A DNA stretch of 64,000 bases from Sinorhizobium chiapasense. GTDB taxonomy: Bacteria; Pseudomonadota; Alphaproteobacteria; Rhizobiales; Rhizobiaceae. The notes under the pieces were generated by a model that saw nothing but the letters and a program-made list of their open reading frames with translations, did not search any database and had not been told where the DNA came from. The stretch is taken from positions 1,674,001 to 1,738,000 of the forward strand of contig NZ_CP133148.1 of the NCBI RefSeq assembly GCF_036488675.1. The letters are read 5' to 3'. Below are positions 48,577 to 57,340 of the stretch, in pieces. How positions within the stretch are numbered: the stretch's first letter is position 1; each line of letters starts with the position of its first letter. The translations under genes and the position numbers were made by a program.

Positions 48577-48942
48577 TCAGCGGCAAAGCTTCAGAATAAA
48601 AAGCTCGGTCACGAGCACAGCCGCGCCGAGCGCGCCGGCAAGGATCGCGTTCCCTGGTTCGCGCTCGATCGCGGCCGCCGCCTCCGCAACGTCAACGGCG
48701 CCGACGGCAAGCGCGGAACCCTTCAGCCGATGCGCAGCCTGGACGCGCCGATCCGCGTCACCGGCAGCGATCTCGCCGACCGCTTGCCGCGACTGCCGCG
48801 CGAAAAGCTGCAGGACCTCAATCTCCAGTTCCTTGTCCCCCATCGTCTGCTGGCCGAGTTGGGCGAAGTCGATGGGCTTTCTGCCGAGGGAGGAGCTTCC
48901 CGGGTTATCCGGTGCCTCGAAGGCTATCTTGAGTGCCGCCAT
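48577..48942 (-). CDS. HPt domain phosphotransfer protein
   Basis: The 121-residue protein is a four-helix HPt module with the phospho-acceptor H71 in AAHRLKGSALAVGA. Such proteins pass phosphate between hybrid kinases and response regulators. An AGGAAA ribosome site precedes the ATG. It leads the small-protein/ferredoxin group. Its kinase partner is not adjacent. Confidence 0.85.
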   Translation of the reverse strand: MAALKIAFEAPDNPGSSSLGRKPIDFAQLGQQTMGDKELEIEVLQLFARQSRQAVGEIAAGDADRRVQAAHRLKGSALAVGAVDVAEAAAAIEREPGNAILAGALGAAVLVTELFILKLCR

Positions 48943-49458
48943 GGGCCAGTTTCCTGTCGAAAGGTGTCACGTTCGCCGGCGTTGTCGCATCGCGAGTGCA
49001 TGCGTTGATTATCAACCGCCGCCCGCTGCCATCGGCTTAAAGCGCGATGCAGTCGACGCAGGAATCTGAGGAAATGGTTAACGCATGTTAAACGGGCTGA
49101 TTTCCTTGGCTTTTCCCGCCGGAAGGCCGTCATTCTGTTAAGAAATCATTAGGATTTTAATGAATGCGGATTGCGCTTAATTGTAAGAACCTGGCTAATG
49201 TGTCACTACGATACGGTTAGGAACGTGTTTGCGTACGAAAGTGGCAACTGTTCCGGTGGATAAGCTCTGTGCTCGGTGCCGAGAGGCCTTAGTTCCGGCT
49301 ATCCATCGAGGCAATGGAATGGGTGATCAGGCAGGGTATGGCGCAGATGTGGTGCGTAGTGCCCTGGCGTCACCGCCCTGTTTCGGATGTCTTCGGGATT
49401 GCCTGTGCGGCGCCGCGGAGATGGCCATCGGCGGGCAATAGTAGTGAGGCGTATCCCT
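48943..49458 (+). other. Upstream region of the giant rgsE/gpr gene with CtrA-like sites
   Basis: AT-rich DNA after a short GC-rich stretch. It holds two CtrA-like sites: TTAA-N6-TTAA with an ATGGTTAA half (49074-49091) and TTAA-N7-TTAG (49138-49152). CtrA consensus is TTAA-N7-TTAA, so both are imperfect. A short open frame at 49229-49441 is not convincing. Confidence 0.45.
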
Positions 49459-52400
49459 ATGGCGACGAAAAAGAGCAGTGAGTCGATCGACGAAAAGGCG
49501 TTCCAGGCACTGGAAGCGGCCCTGAAAATCGACTTTGACGACCTTAAGTCGGCTCTGGATGACAAGACTTCCTTGGATGAACCGGAGGAAACCGTGTCTG
49601 AGCCCAGCAAGCAGGCGGCGGCATCTGATCAGGCGCAGGCTCCAAAGGCGCAGCCGGAAGCGCCGAAGACGGTGCGCAGCCTCGCGCCCGAGCCCGCTCC
49701 GAAGCAACCGCCGCTTTCGCCGGCAAATGACGATACACGGCGATCGCCGGCCGCGATGCTGCGCTCCCTCGAAGTCCGCACCAGCCGCGCGGCAATCCGT
49801 ACCGCTGCGCTGGTGTCGCTGCTTTGGGCCTTCGCTGGTCTCGCCGTCGCCCATCTTCTCTACGCACCGCAGATCTGGCAGATCCGCTCGCTCGCCGATC
49901 TCGCCGCCACGCCGGGTGCAATCGGTGTTCTTATCGGCATCGCCCTGCCCGTGATGCTGTTTTTCTCCTTTGCCACCATGCTTGCGAGAGCGCAGGATCT
50001 GCGTAATGCGGCGCGCTCGATGGCGGAGGTCGCCCTCCGTCTTGCCGAGCCGGAAACAACCGCCGCGGACCGCGTAATGACCGTTGGCCAGGCCGTCCGT
50101 CGCGAAGTGTCGGCGATGAACGAAGGCATCGAGCGTACCATCGCACGTGCGACGGAGCTCGAAACGCTGGTTCACTCCGAGGTCAATGCGCTTGAACGCA
50201 GCTACAGCGAAAACGAACTTCGCGTTCGCACCCTCGTGCAGGAACTGGGACTGGAGCGGGAAGCGATCATCGGGCACGCCGACCGTATCCGCACCTCGAT
50301 CGCCGGTGCGCACACCAAGCTGAAAGACGATCTGGAACTGGCGAGCGAGGATATAGCTTCGCGCATCGCTGTGTCCGGCGAAGCCTTTGCCTCTTTGATC
50401 GATACGCGCTCGGCCGCACTCACGGAAAGGTCGGAAAACGCGCTGCAGACCATCAGCACGATGCTGTCGACCCGCACCGATGCGCTCCTTTCCGGACTGA
50501 CGACGGCGGGGGTTGCGCTCAGCAATGAGTTCGATGCGCGGCTCGATGCCCTCAGCGAAACCCTGGAAAAACGCGGCGAGCAATTGCTCGGCCAGTTCGA
50601 GACCCGCGCTTCGAGCCTGGATGCCAACACCGAGAAGCTGAACGCCGCCCTCAACGAGCGTGCACGCCAGCTCAATGAAACGCTGATCGCACGGACCCGC
50701 GACCTCAACGAGAGCCTGAGTGTCGGCCAACAGGCAATCGCTGGCGGGCTCGACGACATGCTTGCCACGCTCAACGCCGCCCTCGACGAAAAGGGCGCAA
50801 GCTTCAGGCAGAGCCTGAAGTCGAGCGCCGACGATGCAATCATGGATCTCGATCTTCGCGGCGGTTTCTTCGAAGAGAAGCTGCAGACAACGGTCGGCCA
50901 GTTGGCGACGGCCTTCGACGAACGCTTCCACGAGTTCGCAAGTGCTTTCGACAAGCGCGCGAGCCTGCTCGACACCAAGCTGATGGAAAGCCTTCACCGC
51001 ATCAACGAGACCGTTTCCGGTGGCTCTGAGGCGATCGGCAGCGCTCTCGATAGCGGCGTCGAGAAGATCGGTTCGGCCCTCTCCGACCAGTCGCTGACGC
51101 TTGCCACGGCACTCGGCGCGACACAGGATTTCATCGAGGAAAGCATCGGCGGCCGTACGTCAGAGCTCAGCAATCTCATCGGCAGTGCGCAGAACCGGAT
51201 CGAGAGCGTGCTTTCCGACAAGACCGGATCGCTGATGGGGGCGCTCACCGAGGCACAGGAACGGATCGAGAGTGGCTTCGGCCGGCGTGCCGATGCGCTT
51301 GCCGATGCGCTCACGACCAGCGAGCAGCGCCTGACCGAAGGGCTCGATTCGCGCACGGCTGCCTTCATCGACGGCTTGCAATCCGCGCATGCGCGGATCG
51401 AACAGACCCTCACGGGCACGACCGACGAAATCACCAGCGCAATCGCGGCAAGCCAACATCGCCTGGACAACACGCTTTCGGAGCGCACTGCCGCCATCTC
51501 GACCGCCCTCACCTCCGGCGCGAGCCTCGTCGAGGGTGCTGTCGCCGGTACCGCTGATCGGCTGGAGCGCGTCCTGTCCGAGCGCGGAGAGGCGATCTCC
51601 GAAGCGCTTGGCAGCCAAACCAAAACGCTCGAAGGCGTGCTGTCGCAACGTGGGGACGCGATCACCGACGCGCTCACCAACCAGACGACGGCGCTCGATG
51701 GGATCCTTTCGGAGCGCGCGACGCAGATCAACTCGACGATGTCGGCCCGCGCCAATGAAATGGCGGACACGCTCAGCCGCCACGCCGAGGACGTTGCCGA
51801 CAACCTGACGTTCCGCGCAATGGCCGTTGCCGAGACGATGACGGACCGGGTGGGCGAGATCGAGAACAAGCTTTCACAAAGCGTATCCGAGGTAGCCGAG
51901 AACCTCGGCAGCCGCGTCAGCCAGATCGCCGGCACGCTCACCGAAACAAGTGCCCGTATCGCCGAAGATCTGAGCGGCCGCGTCGGCAAGATTTCGGACG
52001 CCTTGACCGGCACCAGCGCCGAGATCGCGGAAGCGCTCACTGCCCGCACGTCCGAGGCGACCGCCTCGCTCGCCGGCAAGGCTGCGGAAATCGAGCAGGC
52101 GCTTTCCGGCAAGACCGAGCATCTGCGCGACACCCTCACGACAACGCATGATCAGATACGGGCGACGCTCGACGATCGGATCCACGCGATCAATCTGGCG
52201 GTCGGCCAGGGCCGCGAGCAGCTTGATGATCTGCTGTCCGATCAGTCCTTGGCGATTGCAACGACGCTCGCAACCAGCGCCAGCATGTTGGAAATGTCGC
52301 TCGAGGAGCGACAGACGTCGATTGCCGGCGTCATCGACCGCAGCGCCGAAGCGCTTGACGCGCGCATGCGTTCCACCACGGGCAATATCGCAGAGCGGCT

Positions 52401-55400
52401 TGCCGAGACGGCCGACCAGATCAGCCTTGCGGCCGACACGCTCACCAATCGCGTAGACATTTCGATCAACGGCATCAATAACCGTCTCGACGACACCGGC
52501 GCCCGCATCGAGGCGAGCCTCGGCTCGCTCGAAGATCGCGTTCAGGGCAGCGTTGGTAGCGTCAACGCATTCGTCGATGAAACCGGCGCGCGTATCGAAA
52601 CGAGCCTCGGTTCGCTTGAGGAGCGTATTCGCGGCACCGTCGGTACCGTCGGCGGCATCGTCGACGATACGGGTATCCGCATCGAGAACCGCCTCGGCGC
52701 CGTGGAAGAGCGCATCCGCGGCAGCGTCGGCAATGTCAACGCGATCGTTGACGACACCGGCGCGCGCATCGAGACGAGTCTCGGCTCGCTCGAAGAGCGA
52801 ATTCGCGACAGTGTCGGCAGTGTCAACGCCATCGTCGACAGTGCCGGACAACGGATCGCCGATAGCCTTGGCGAGCGCGCCGGGGAGATTGATCGGGTCA
52901 GCGAGATGGCGGCAGCCCGCATCTCGACGGCAATCGAAACCGGTACGGGCCGTATCGAAGAGCGGCTCGGTACGATGGACCGTGCACTCAACATCGGTCT
53001 CGAAAACGTCAACCGGACGATCGAAGGCAAGGCAGCCGCCCTCGTCACGAGCCTGCGCGGCGCGGTAAGCAGCGCGGCGCAGGAGCTCGACGCAGAAGCT
53101 GCCCGTTCGGCCGATCTGTTGTCCAAGGCTGGCGTGGATTTCGCCGACGCGCTTGCCGCCCGCAACGCCGAATTCGCGAACTCGATCGAGCAGACCGCAT
53201 CGACGACTGCCGCCCGCCATGCCGACCTCGTCCGCTCGGTTACGGACGCCGCGGATACGGCAACGGCCCGGCTTGCCTCCACCCATAACCAGGTTGCAAG
53301 CCACGCTCTGGGCATCCAGCAGAGCCTCTCGGATGCGGAAAAGGCTCTTGATGCCCGGGGCCAGGCCATCCGCAGCACGCTTGACGAACGCACCCGCGAA
53401 CTCAATTCGATGCTTGCCGGCCGTTCGCTCGAGTTGTCCCGCCTTCTCGACGAGCAGGCACGGCCCGTGATCGAGCAGTATGCGGCTACCGGCAAGGAGG
53501 CCGCCGAACGGATCGCCGCCCTCACCCAGGAAAGCGCGGATCGCCTGCGGGCCGAAAACGCGGCGCTCATCAATGCCATTACCGAGCGGACCGACGAAAC
53601 GCTCAACGCCATCACGCTGCGTGCGGAGGAGACGGCCAAGGCCATGAAAATGGTCGAGAACCGCCTTCAGTCGACGGCGATGGGCCTTATCGACCAGCTT
53701 GCCGCCAACAATTCGGCGATCTCGACCGTTATCGACCAGGCGAACGACAATCTCGGCGACATGGATCAGCGTCTCGAGGCAACGGCATCGAAGTTCTCGG
53801 AAACGACGCGGCAGGCGTCCGACATGCTGTCGAGTTCCACCCGCCTCATCGAAGGCCGGGTCGACAAGCTGTCCGACATCGCAGGCTCGACGCTTTCTCA
53901 GATCGGCGGGATCGTCGGGCGTTTTGAGGACCATTCGAAGGTTCTCGGCCAGGCGTCCGATTTGCTGGCAGCCGCCCAGTCGAACCTGGTCAGCACGCTC
54001 GAAGAGCGTCAGGGCGCATTGCGGACCCTTTCCGTCGGCCTGGTGCAGCGCTCGGAGGAAATCGAACGCACGATGCGGGCACTGGAAGGCTTCGTCGATG
54101 GTGCCTTCCAGCGGGCCGAAGAACGCTCCGGCCAGGTGGCCGGCAATCTTCGCAGCGGCATCCAGTCTTCCTTCACGGACGTCGGCCGGTTGCTGTCGAG
54201 CACCGAACAGCGTGCGAACGAGGCTGCCGAAGCTATGCGCAACGCGCTGGCGCAAGCCGGCGAGGAAGCCGGGGCGTCGGTCGAAGGCGTCTTCGCGCAG
54301 GCCGAGGAACGGACCCGCCAGATCGCCGATACGTTGCGCTCGGGCGTAGAGACCTCGTTCGCCGACGTCAACAAGACCCTGTCGCAGGTGGAGGGCCGCG
54401 CGCTCAGCGCCTCCGAAGCACTTCGCCGCGCGATCGCCAAGGCTGGCGAGGATGCCGGTCAATCGATCGAAGGCGCCTTCGCGAATGCCGAGGAGCGTTC
54501 GAAGGAAGTTGCGTCCCGCCTGCGCGGCAGTGTCGGGGCCTCGGTGTCCGACATCGAGCGCATGCTGGCCGAAAGCGGCAAGAAGTCTGACGGCGTCGCC
54601 GCCCAACTGCGCGAGGCCGTCCGTCAGGCAATCGATGAGGCGATCAACCGCTTCAGCGGTGCGACCGACGATATCCGCCGCTCCGCCAACGAGATCCGCA
54701 AGGAACTCGACATGACCCGCGAAGAGTTGAAGCGTGGCGCTTTCGATCTGCCCGAAGAGGCAAAGGAGAACGCATCGATGATGCGGCGCGCCGTCTCCGA
54801 ACAAATCAAAGCGCTGCAGGAGCTTTCCGAAATCATCGGCAAGTCCTCCACGCAGCTCGAGGTCGCGCAGCCGGTTCGCCAGCAGGCCGTTTCGAATTCA
54901 CGGGCCCCTGCTGCCCCTCGCCCCGCCGTCCAGCAACCGGTCGCGGAGGAGCGGCGTGAGCAGCCGGCCCCCGCTCCAGCGCCGGCTCCCGCGTTGCGTG
55001 GAAGCCTTGGCCTGGAGCAAGCCACGCGCCCGCAACCGCCTGGCCGCCAGGATGTCGCCGAGGACCGCGCGGAAGAAGGTGGCGGCTGGATGCGTGATCT
55101 GCTTCGCGCCGCCTCGCGTGAAGAAGCTCCCGCCACCGCGCGCCAGCGGCCGGCGGAAAGCCAGCCTTCGGTGCGCCCCGGCGACAGCCGCAATCCACGC
55201 CATGTGGTCGAATCGTTGAATTCGCTCTCGGTCGACATCGCCCGGGCGATCGACCACGACGCATCGGTGGATCTCTGGCGGCGTTATCAACGTGGTGAAC
55301 GCGATGTGTTCACGCGCCGGCTCTACACGCTCAAGGGCCAGCAGACGTTCGACGAGATCAAGCGCAAGTATGATCGCGAGCCGGAATTCCGGACGGCGGT

Positions 55401-55545
55401 GGACCGTTACATCGCCGATTTCGAAAAGCTCCTCGCCGATGTCGCGCGGAACGATCCCGACAAGCGCATTACGCAGACCTATCTGACGTCCGATACGGGC
55501 AAGGTCTATACGATGCTCGCCCACGCGGCCGGTCGCTTCAACTGA
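49459..55545 (+). CDS. rgsE: Growth-pole-ring protein GPR/RgsE (giant apolipoprotein-like repeat protein)
   Basis: The 2028-residue protein has an N-terminal acidic/proline-rich region (residues 1-110), two membrane segments (about 115-135 and 153-175) as a hairpin, then a very long helical repeat region and a C-terminal domain. The Agrobacterium relative (GPR) forms a ring at the growing pole and is needed for unipolar growth; the Sinorhizobium name is RgsE. Residues 559-899 are fifteen 22-residue units plus one 11-residue unit, as in apolipoprotein A helices; residues 1013-1128 are four 29-residue units. The start follows GAGG. Confidence 0.88.
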   Translation: MATKKSSESIDEKAFQALEAALKIDFDDLKSALDDKTSLDEPEETVSEPSKQAAASDQAQAPKAQPEAPKTVRSLAPEPAPKQPPLSPANDDTRRSPAAMLRSLEVRTSRAAIRTAALVSLLWAFAGLAVAHLLYAPQIWQIRSLADLAATPGAIGVLIGIALPVMLFFSFATMLARAQDLRNAARSMAEVALRLAEPETTAADRVMTVGQAVRREVSAMNEGIERTIARATELETLVHSEVNALERSYSENELRVRTLVQELGLEREAIIGHADRIRTSIAGAHTKLKDDLELASEDIASRIAVSGEAFASLIDTRSAALTERSENALQTISTMLSTRTDALLSGLTTAGVALSNEFDARLDALSETLEKRGEQLLGQFETRASSLDANTEKLNAALNERARQLNETLIARTRDLNESLSVGQQAIAGGLDDMLATLNAALDEKGASFRQSLKSSADDAIMDLDLRGGFFEEKLQTTVGQLATAFDERFHEFASAFDKRASLLDTKLMESLHRINETVSGGSEAIGSALDSGVEKIGSALSDQSLTLATALGATQDFIEESIGGRTSELSNLIGSAQNRIESVLSDKTGSLMGALTEAQERIESGFGRRADALADALTTSEQRLTEGLDSRTAAFIDGLQSAHARIEQTLTGTTDEITSAIAASQHRLDNTLSERTAAISTALTSGASLVEGAVAGTADRLERVLSERGEAISEALGSQTKTLEGVLSQRGDAITDALTNQTTALDGILSERATQINSTMSARANEMADTLSRHAEDVADNLTFRAMAVAETMTDRVGEIENKLSQSVSEVAENLGSRVSQIAGTLTETSARIAEDLSGRVGKISDALTGTSAEIAEALTARTSEATASLAGKAAEIEQALSGKTEHLRDTLTTTHDQIRATLDDRIHAINLAVGQGREQLDDLLSDQSLAIATTLATSASMLEMSLEERQTSIAGVIDRSAEALDARMRSTTGNIAERLAETADQISLAADTLTNRVDISINGINNRLDDTGARIEASLGSLEDRVQGSVGSVNAFVDETGARIETSLGSLEERIRGTVGTVGGIVDDTGIRIENRLGAVEERIRGSVGNVNAIVDDTGARIETSLGSLEERIRDSVGSVNAIVDSAGQRIADSLGERAGEIDRVSEMAAARISTAIETGTGRIEERLGTMDRALNIGLENVNRTIEGKAAALVTSLRGAVSSAAQELDAEAARSADLLSKAGVDFADALAARNAEFANSIEQTASTTAARHADLVRSVTDAADTATARLASTHNQVASHALGIQQSLSDAEKALDARGQAIRSTLDERTRELNSMLAGRSLELSRLLDEQARPVIEQYAATGKEAAERIAALTQESADRLRAENAALINAITERTDETLNAITLRAEETAKAMKMVENRLQSTAMGLIDQLAANNSAISTVIDQANDNLGDMDQRLEATASKFSETTRQASDMLSSSTRLIEGRVDKLSDIAGSTLSQIGGIVGRFEDHSKVLGQASDLLAAAQSNLVSTLEERQGALRTLSVGLVQRSEEIERTMRALEGFVDGAFQRAEERSGQVAGNLRSGIQSSFTDVGRLLSSTEQRANEAAEAMRNALAQAGEEAGASVEGVFAQAEERTRQIADTLRSGVETSFADVNKTLSQVEGRALSASEALRRAIAKAGEDAGQSIEGAFANAEERSKEVASRLRGSVGASVSDIERMLAESGKKSDGVAAQLREAVRQAIDEAINRFSGATDDIRRSANEIRKELDMTREELKRGAFDLPEEAKENASMMRRAVSEQIKALQELSEIIGKSSTQLEVAQPVRQQAVSNSRAPAAPRPAVQQPVAEERREQPAPAPAPAPALRGSLGLEQATRPQPPGRQDVAEDRAEEGGGWMRDLLRAASREEAPATARQRPAESQPSVRPGDSRNPRHVVESLNSLSVDIARAIDHDASVDLWRRYQRGERDVFTRRLYTLKGQQTFDEIKRKYDREPEFRTAVDRYIADFEKLLADVARNDPDKRITQTYLTSDTGKVYTMLAHAAGRFN
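51133..52155 (+). repeat. Degenerate 66-bp (22-residue) repeat array in rgsE
   Basis: Fifteen protein units of 22 residues, with one 11-residue half unit after the sixth (residues 691-701). Each unit starts with Ile, Leu, Val or Met and carries the pattern of a hydrophobic residue, x, x, x, Leu/Val, two residues, Arg/Lys. The frame never slips, so the repeat is selected at the protein level. Confidence 0.85.
52495..52842 (+). repeat. Four 87-bp tandem repeats in rgsE
   Basis: Four copies of 29 residues each, with openings TGARIEA, TGARIET, TGIRIEN and TGARIET, and a shared core SLGSLEERI (or close). The copies are much more alike than the 22-residue units, so they look younger. Confidence 0.9.
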
Positions 55546-55568
55546 TCCACCAGAGAGTTCCTGCAAGC

Positions 55569-55600
55569 AACGGCCCCCTCGAAAGACGGGGCCGTTTTCG
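55569..55600 (+). terminator. Rho-independent terminator after rgsE
   Basis: The stem aacggcccc with ggggccgtt around nine to ten bases is followed by ttttc. Confidence 0.8.
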
Positions 55601-55678
55601 TATCCGCCGTATCGCAAGCGGCCATACTGGTCCTCGCAGGCGAGCGATGTGGCGTCGCCAGTGTCGACCCGGTTGCCT

Positions 55679-55793
55679 ACAGCGCCGCGCGTCTTATCAG
55701 ACGCGCAAAGGAGGTCGTAGCGCTTTGAATTGCTGCATGTCTTTGTCCTTAAATCGGCTCCGATTCGGGGACAAAGTCATGCGGCAATTCGAA
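55679..55793 (+). repeat. RIME-like intergenic element
   Basis: Palindrome one (cagcgccgcgcgtcttatcag) matches the copies at 27680 and 44819; palindrome two is altered (ctttgtcctt ... cggggacaaag), but its arms still pair, a compensatory change. A long frame that reads through it from the left is not coding. Confidence 0.8.
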
Positions 55794-55847
55794 TGCTGCA
55801 ATGAGCTTCGCGCGTTGGATGCACGCGCGGCGCTCAAGGAGGCGGAA

Positions 55848-56270
55848 ATGAAACCGCGGATTAAAGTCCTTACCCTTGGCGTGAGCGATCTCGAAAAATC
55901 TCTCGCCTTTTATCGCGACGGAATGGGGCTGCCGACGGAGGGGATTGTCGGCCAGCAATTCGAAGATGGTGCGGTGGTCTTTTTCCATATGGGCGAGGAC
56001 CTGATCCTGGCGCTATTCCCGACGACTTCACTTGCCAAGGATGCGAAGATCGCCGCTACGCCAGTGCGGCTCGGTGCGGTGTCGATCGGGCACATCGTCA
56101 AATCGAAAGAAGAGGTCGATGCCGTCATGAAGCAGGCCGAGAAAGCCGGCGCAACCATCACCGATCCGGCGCATGAACGCTTCTGGGGCGGGTATTCGGG
56201 CTATTTCCACGACCCGGACGGCCATCTCTGGGAGATCGTCTGGAACCCGCAATGGACGGTCCCGGACTGA
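55848..56270 (+). CDS. VOC (glyoxalase/dioxygenase-fold) family protein
   Basis: The 140-residue protein has one vicinal-oxygen-chelate fold, with RIKVLTLGVSDLEKSLAFYR at the start and YFHDPDGHLWEIVWNPQW at the end. The metal ligands include the late Glu in LWEIV. Substrate unknown. The ATG follows a very strong AAGGAGGCG site, which shows that the long frame upstream, which reads through a repeat, is not part of the gene. Confidence 0.88.
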   Translation: MKPRIKVLTLGVSDLEKSLAFYRDGMGLPTEGIVGQQFEDGAVVFFHMGEDLILALFPTTSLAKDAKIAATPVRLGAVSIGHIVKSKEEVDAVMKQAEKAGATITDPAHERFWGGYSGYFHDPDGHLWEIVWNPQWTVPD

Positions 56271-56361
56271 AGTGCCACGCACGGAAGAGACTGTCGCCGC
56301 GCTGAGGGCTTGACGGATGAGCCATGCGCCCTGGGGTCTGGCAGAGTGAACATCATCCAAG

Positions 56362-56392
56362 AAAAGAAAAGCCCCGGCTGAAACCGGGGCCT
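56362..56392 (-). terminator. Rho-independent terminator after petC
   Basis: The minus-strand stem gccccggt with accggggc-type arms is followed by ttttctttt. Confidence 0.8.
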
Positions 56393-56435
56393 ACTAAGGT
56401 CTGCTGATGATCGAGCCGGAGCTTTCGGGATTCGA

Positions 56436-57308
56436 TCAATGCTCCTTGTTTGCGTAAACCGACTTCTTCGTCAGGTAGATGAGGCCGGTGAAGATGAGCA
56501 GGAACACCATGACCATGAAGCCGGTGCGCTTGCGGTCTTCCAGATGCGGTTCGGCCGCCCACATCAGGAATGCCGAGACGTCCCGGGCATACTGGTCGAC
56601 GGTCTGCGGCGTACCGTCGTCATAGGTGACCTGGTCGTCGGAGAGCGGTTTGGCCATGGCCAGCGCTGCCGCGTTCGCGAAGTACGGGTTGTAATGCGTT
56701 CCTTCAGCGACCTCAACGCCTTCCGGCGGCTCCTGGTAACCGGTCAGCAGCGCATGGATGTAGTCCGGTCCGCCTTCCTGATAGGGCCAGAACATGTCGA
56801 AGACGAACTGCGGAAAACCACGCTCAATCCCGCGTGCCTTGGCGATCAGCGAAAAGTCCGGCGGTGCGGCACCGTTGTTGGCGGCAGCAGCGGCTTCCTT
56901 GTTCGGGAACGGCGACGGGAAGTGATCCGACGGAACTGCCTTGCGCGCGAACATCTCACCGTCGGCGTTCGGTCCGTCCTGCACTTCGTAGTTGCCCGCG
57001 AATGCCTTCACCTGAGCCTCGGAATAGCCCAGATCTTCCAGGGTGCGGAAAGCGACGAGGTCCATCGAGTGGCAGGCAGAACAGACTTCGGTGTAGACCT
57101 TGAGGCCGCGCTGGAGCTGGCCCCTGTCGTAGTGGCCGAAGAGGCCGGCGAAGGTCCAATCCTGCTGTTCCGGCTTGTGGATCGGAAAGTGCGGCGTGCC
57201 GCTTGTGGCGTGCTCCTCCCCGCCTGCCGCTTCCTGGGCGACGGCGGCGCCCAGGCCGAGACCGGCGACGACAGCGAGTGACAGAATGCCTGTAACAAGC
57301 TTTTTCAT
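56436..57308 (-). CDS. petC: Cytochrome c1 of the bc1 complex
   Basis: The 290-residue subunit has a signal peptide, the haem site CSACH in TEVCSACHSMDLV, a Met-containing segment near residue 240 (AMAKPLSDDQ) that may hold the sixth ligand, and a C-terminal membrane anchor (GFMVMVFLLIFTGLIYLT). It takes electrons from the Rieske protein and passes them to cytochrome c. Last gene of petABC. Confidence 0.96.
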   Translation of the reverse strand: MKKLVTGILSLAVVAGLGLGAAVAQEAAGGEEHATSGTPHFPIHKPEQQDWTFAGLFGHYDRGQLQRGLKVYTEVCSACHSMDLVAFRTLEDLGYSEAQVKAFAGNYEVQDGPNADGEMFARKAVPSDHFPSPFPNKEAAAAANNGAAPPDFSLIAKARGIERGFPQFVFDMFWPYQEGGPDYIHALLTGYQEPPEGVEVAEGTHYNPYFANAAALAMAKPLSDDQVTYDDGTPQTVDQYARDVSAFLMWAAEPHLEDRKRTGFMVMVFLLIFTGLIYLTKKSVYANKEH

Positions 57309-57340
57309 TGTTGTGGGTTCCTTATCAATCACTGTTCTGA

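Noticed and set aside
51133..52842. Possible CRISPR-like array in rgsE
   Set aside because: The repeats are in frame, contiguous and without spacers; they encode protein repeats.
51874..54804. 976-codon minus-strand frame opposite rgsE
   Set aside because: The forward frame has a clear repeat register and start; the reverse frame is an echo of those repeats.
55647..55847. N-terminal extension of the VOC protein through the RIME-like repeat
   Set aside because: The extension translates repeat DNA (the same peptide appears from the copy at 27680), and a strong ribosome site marks the internal ATG.
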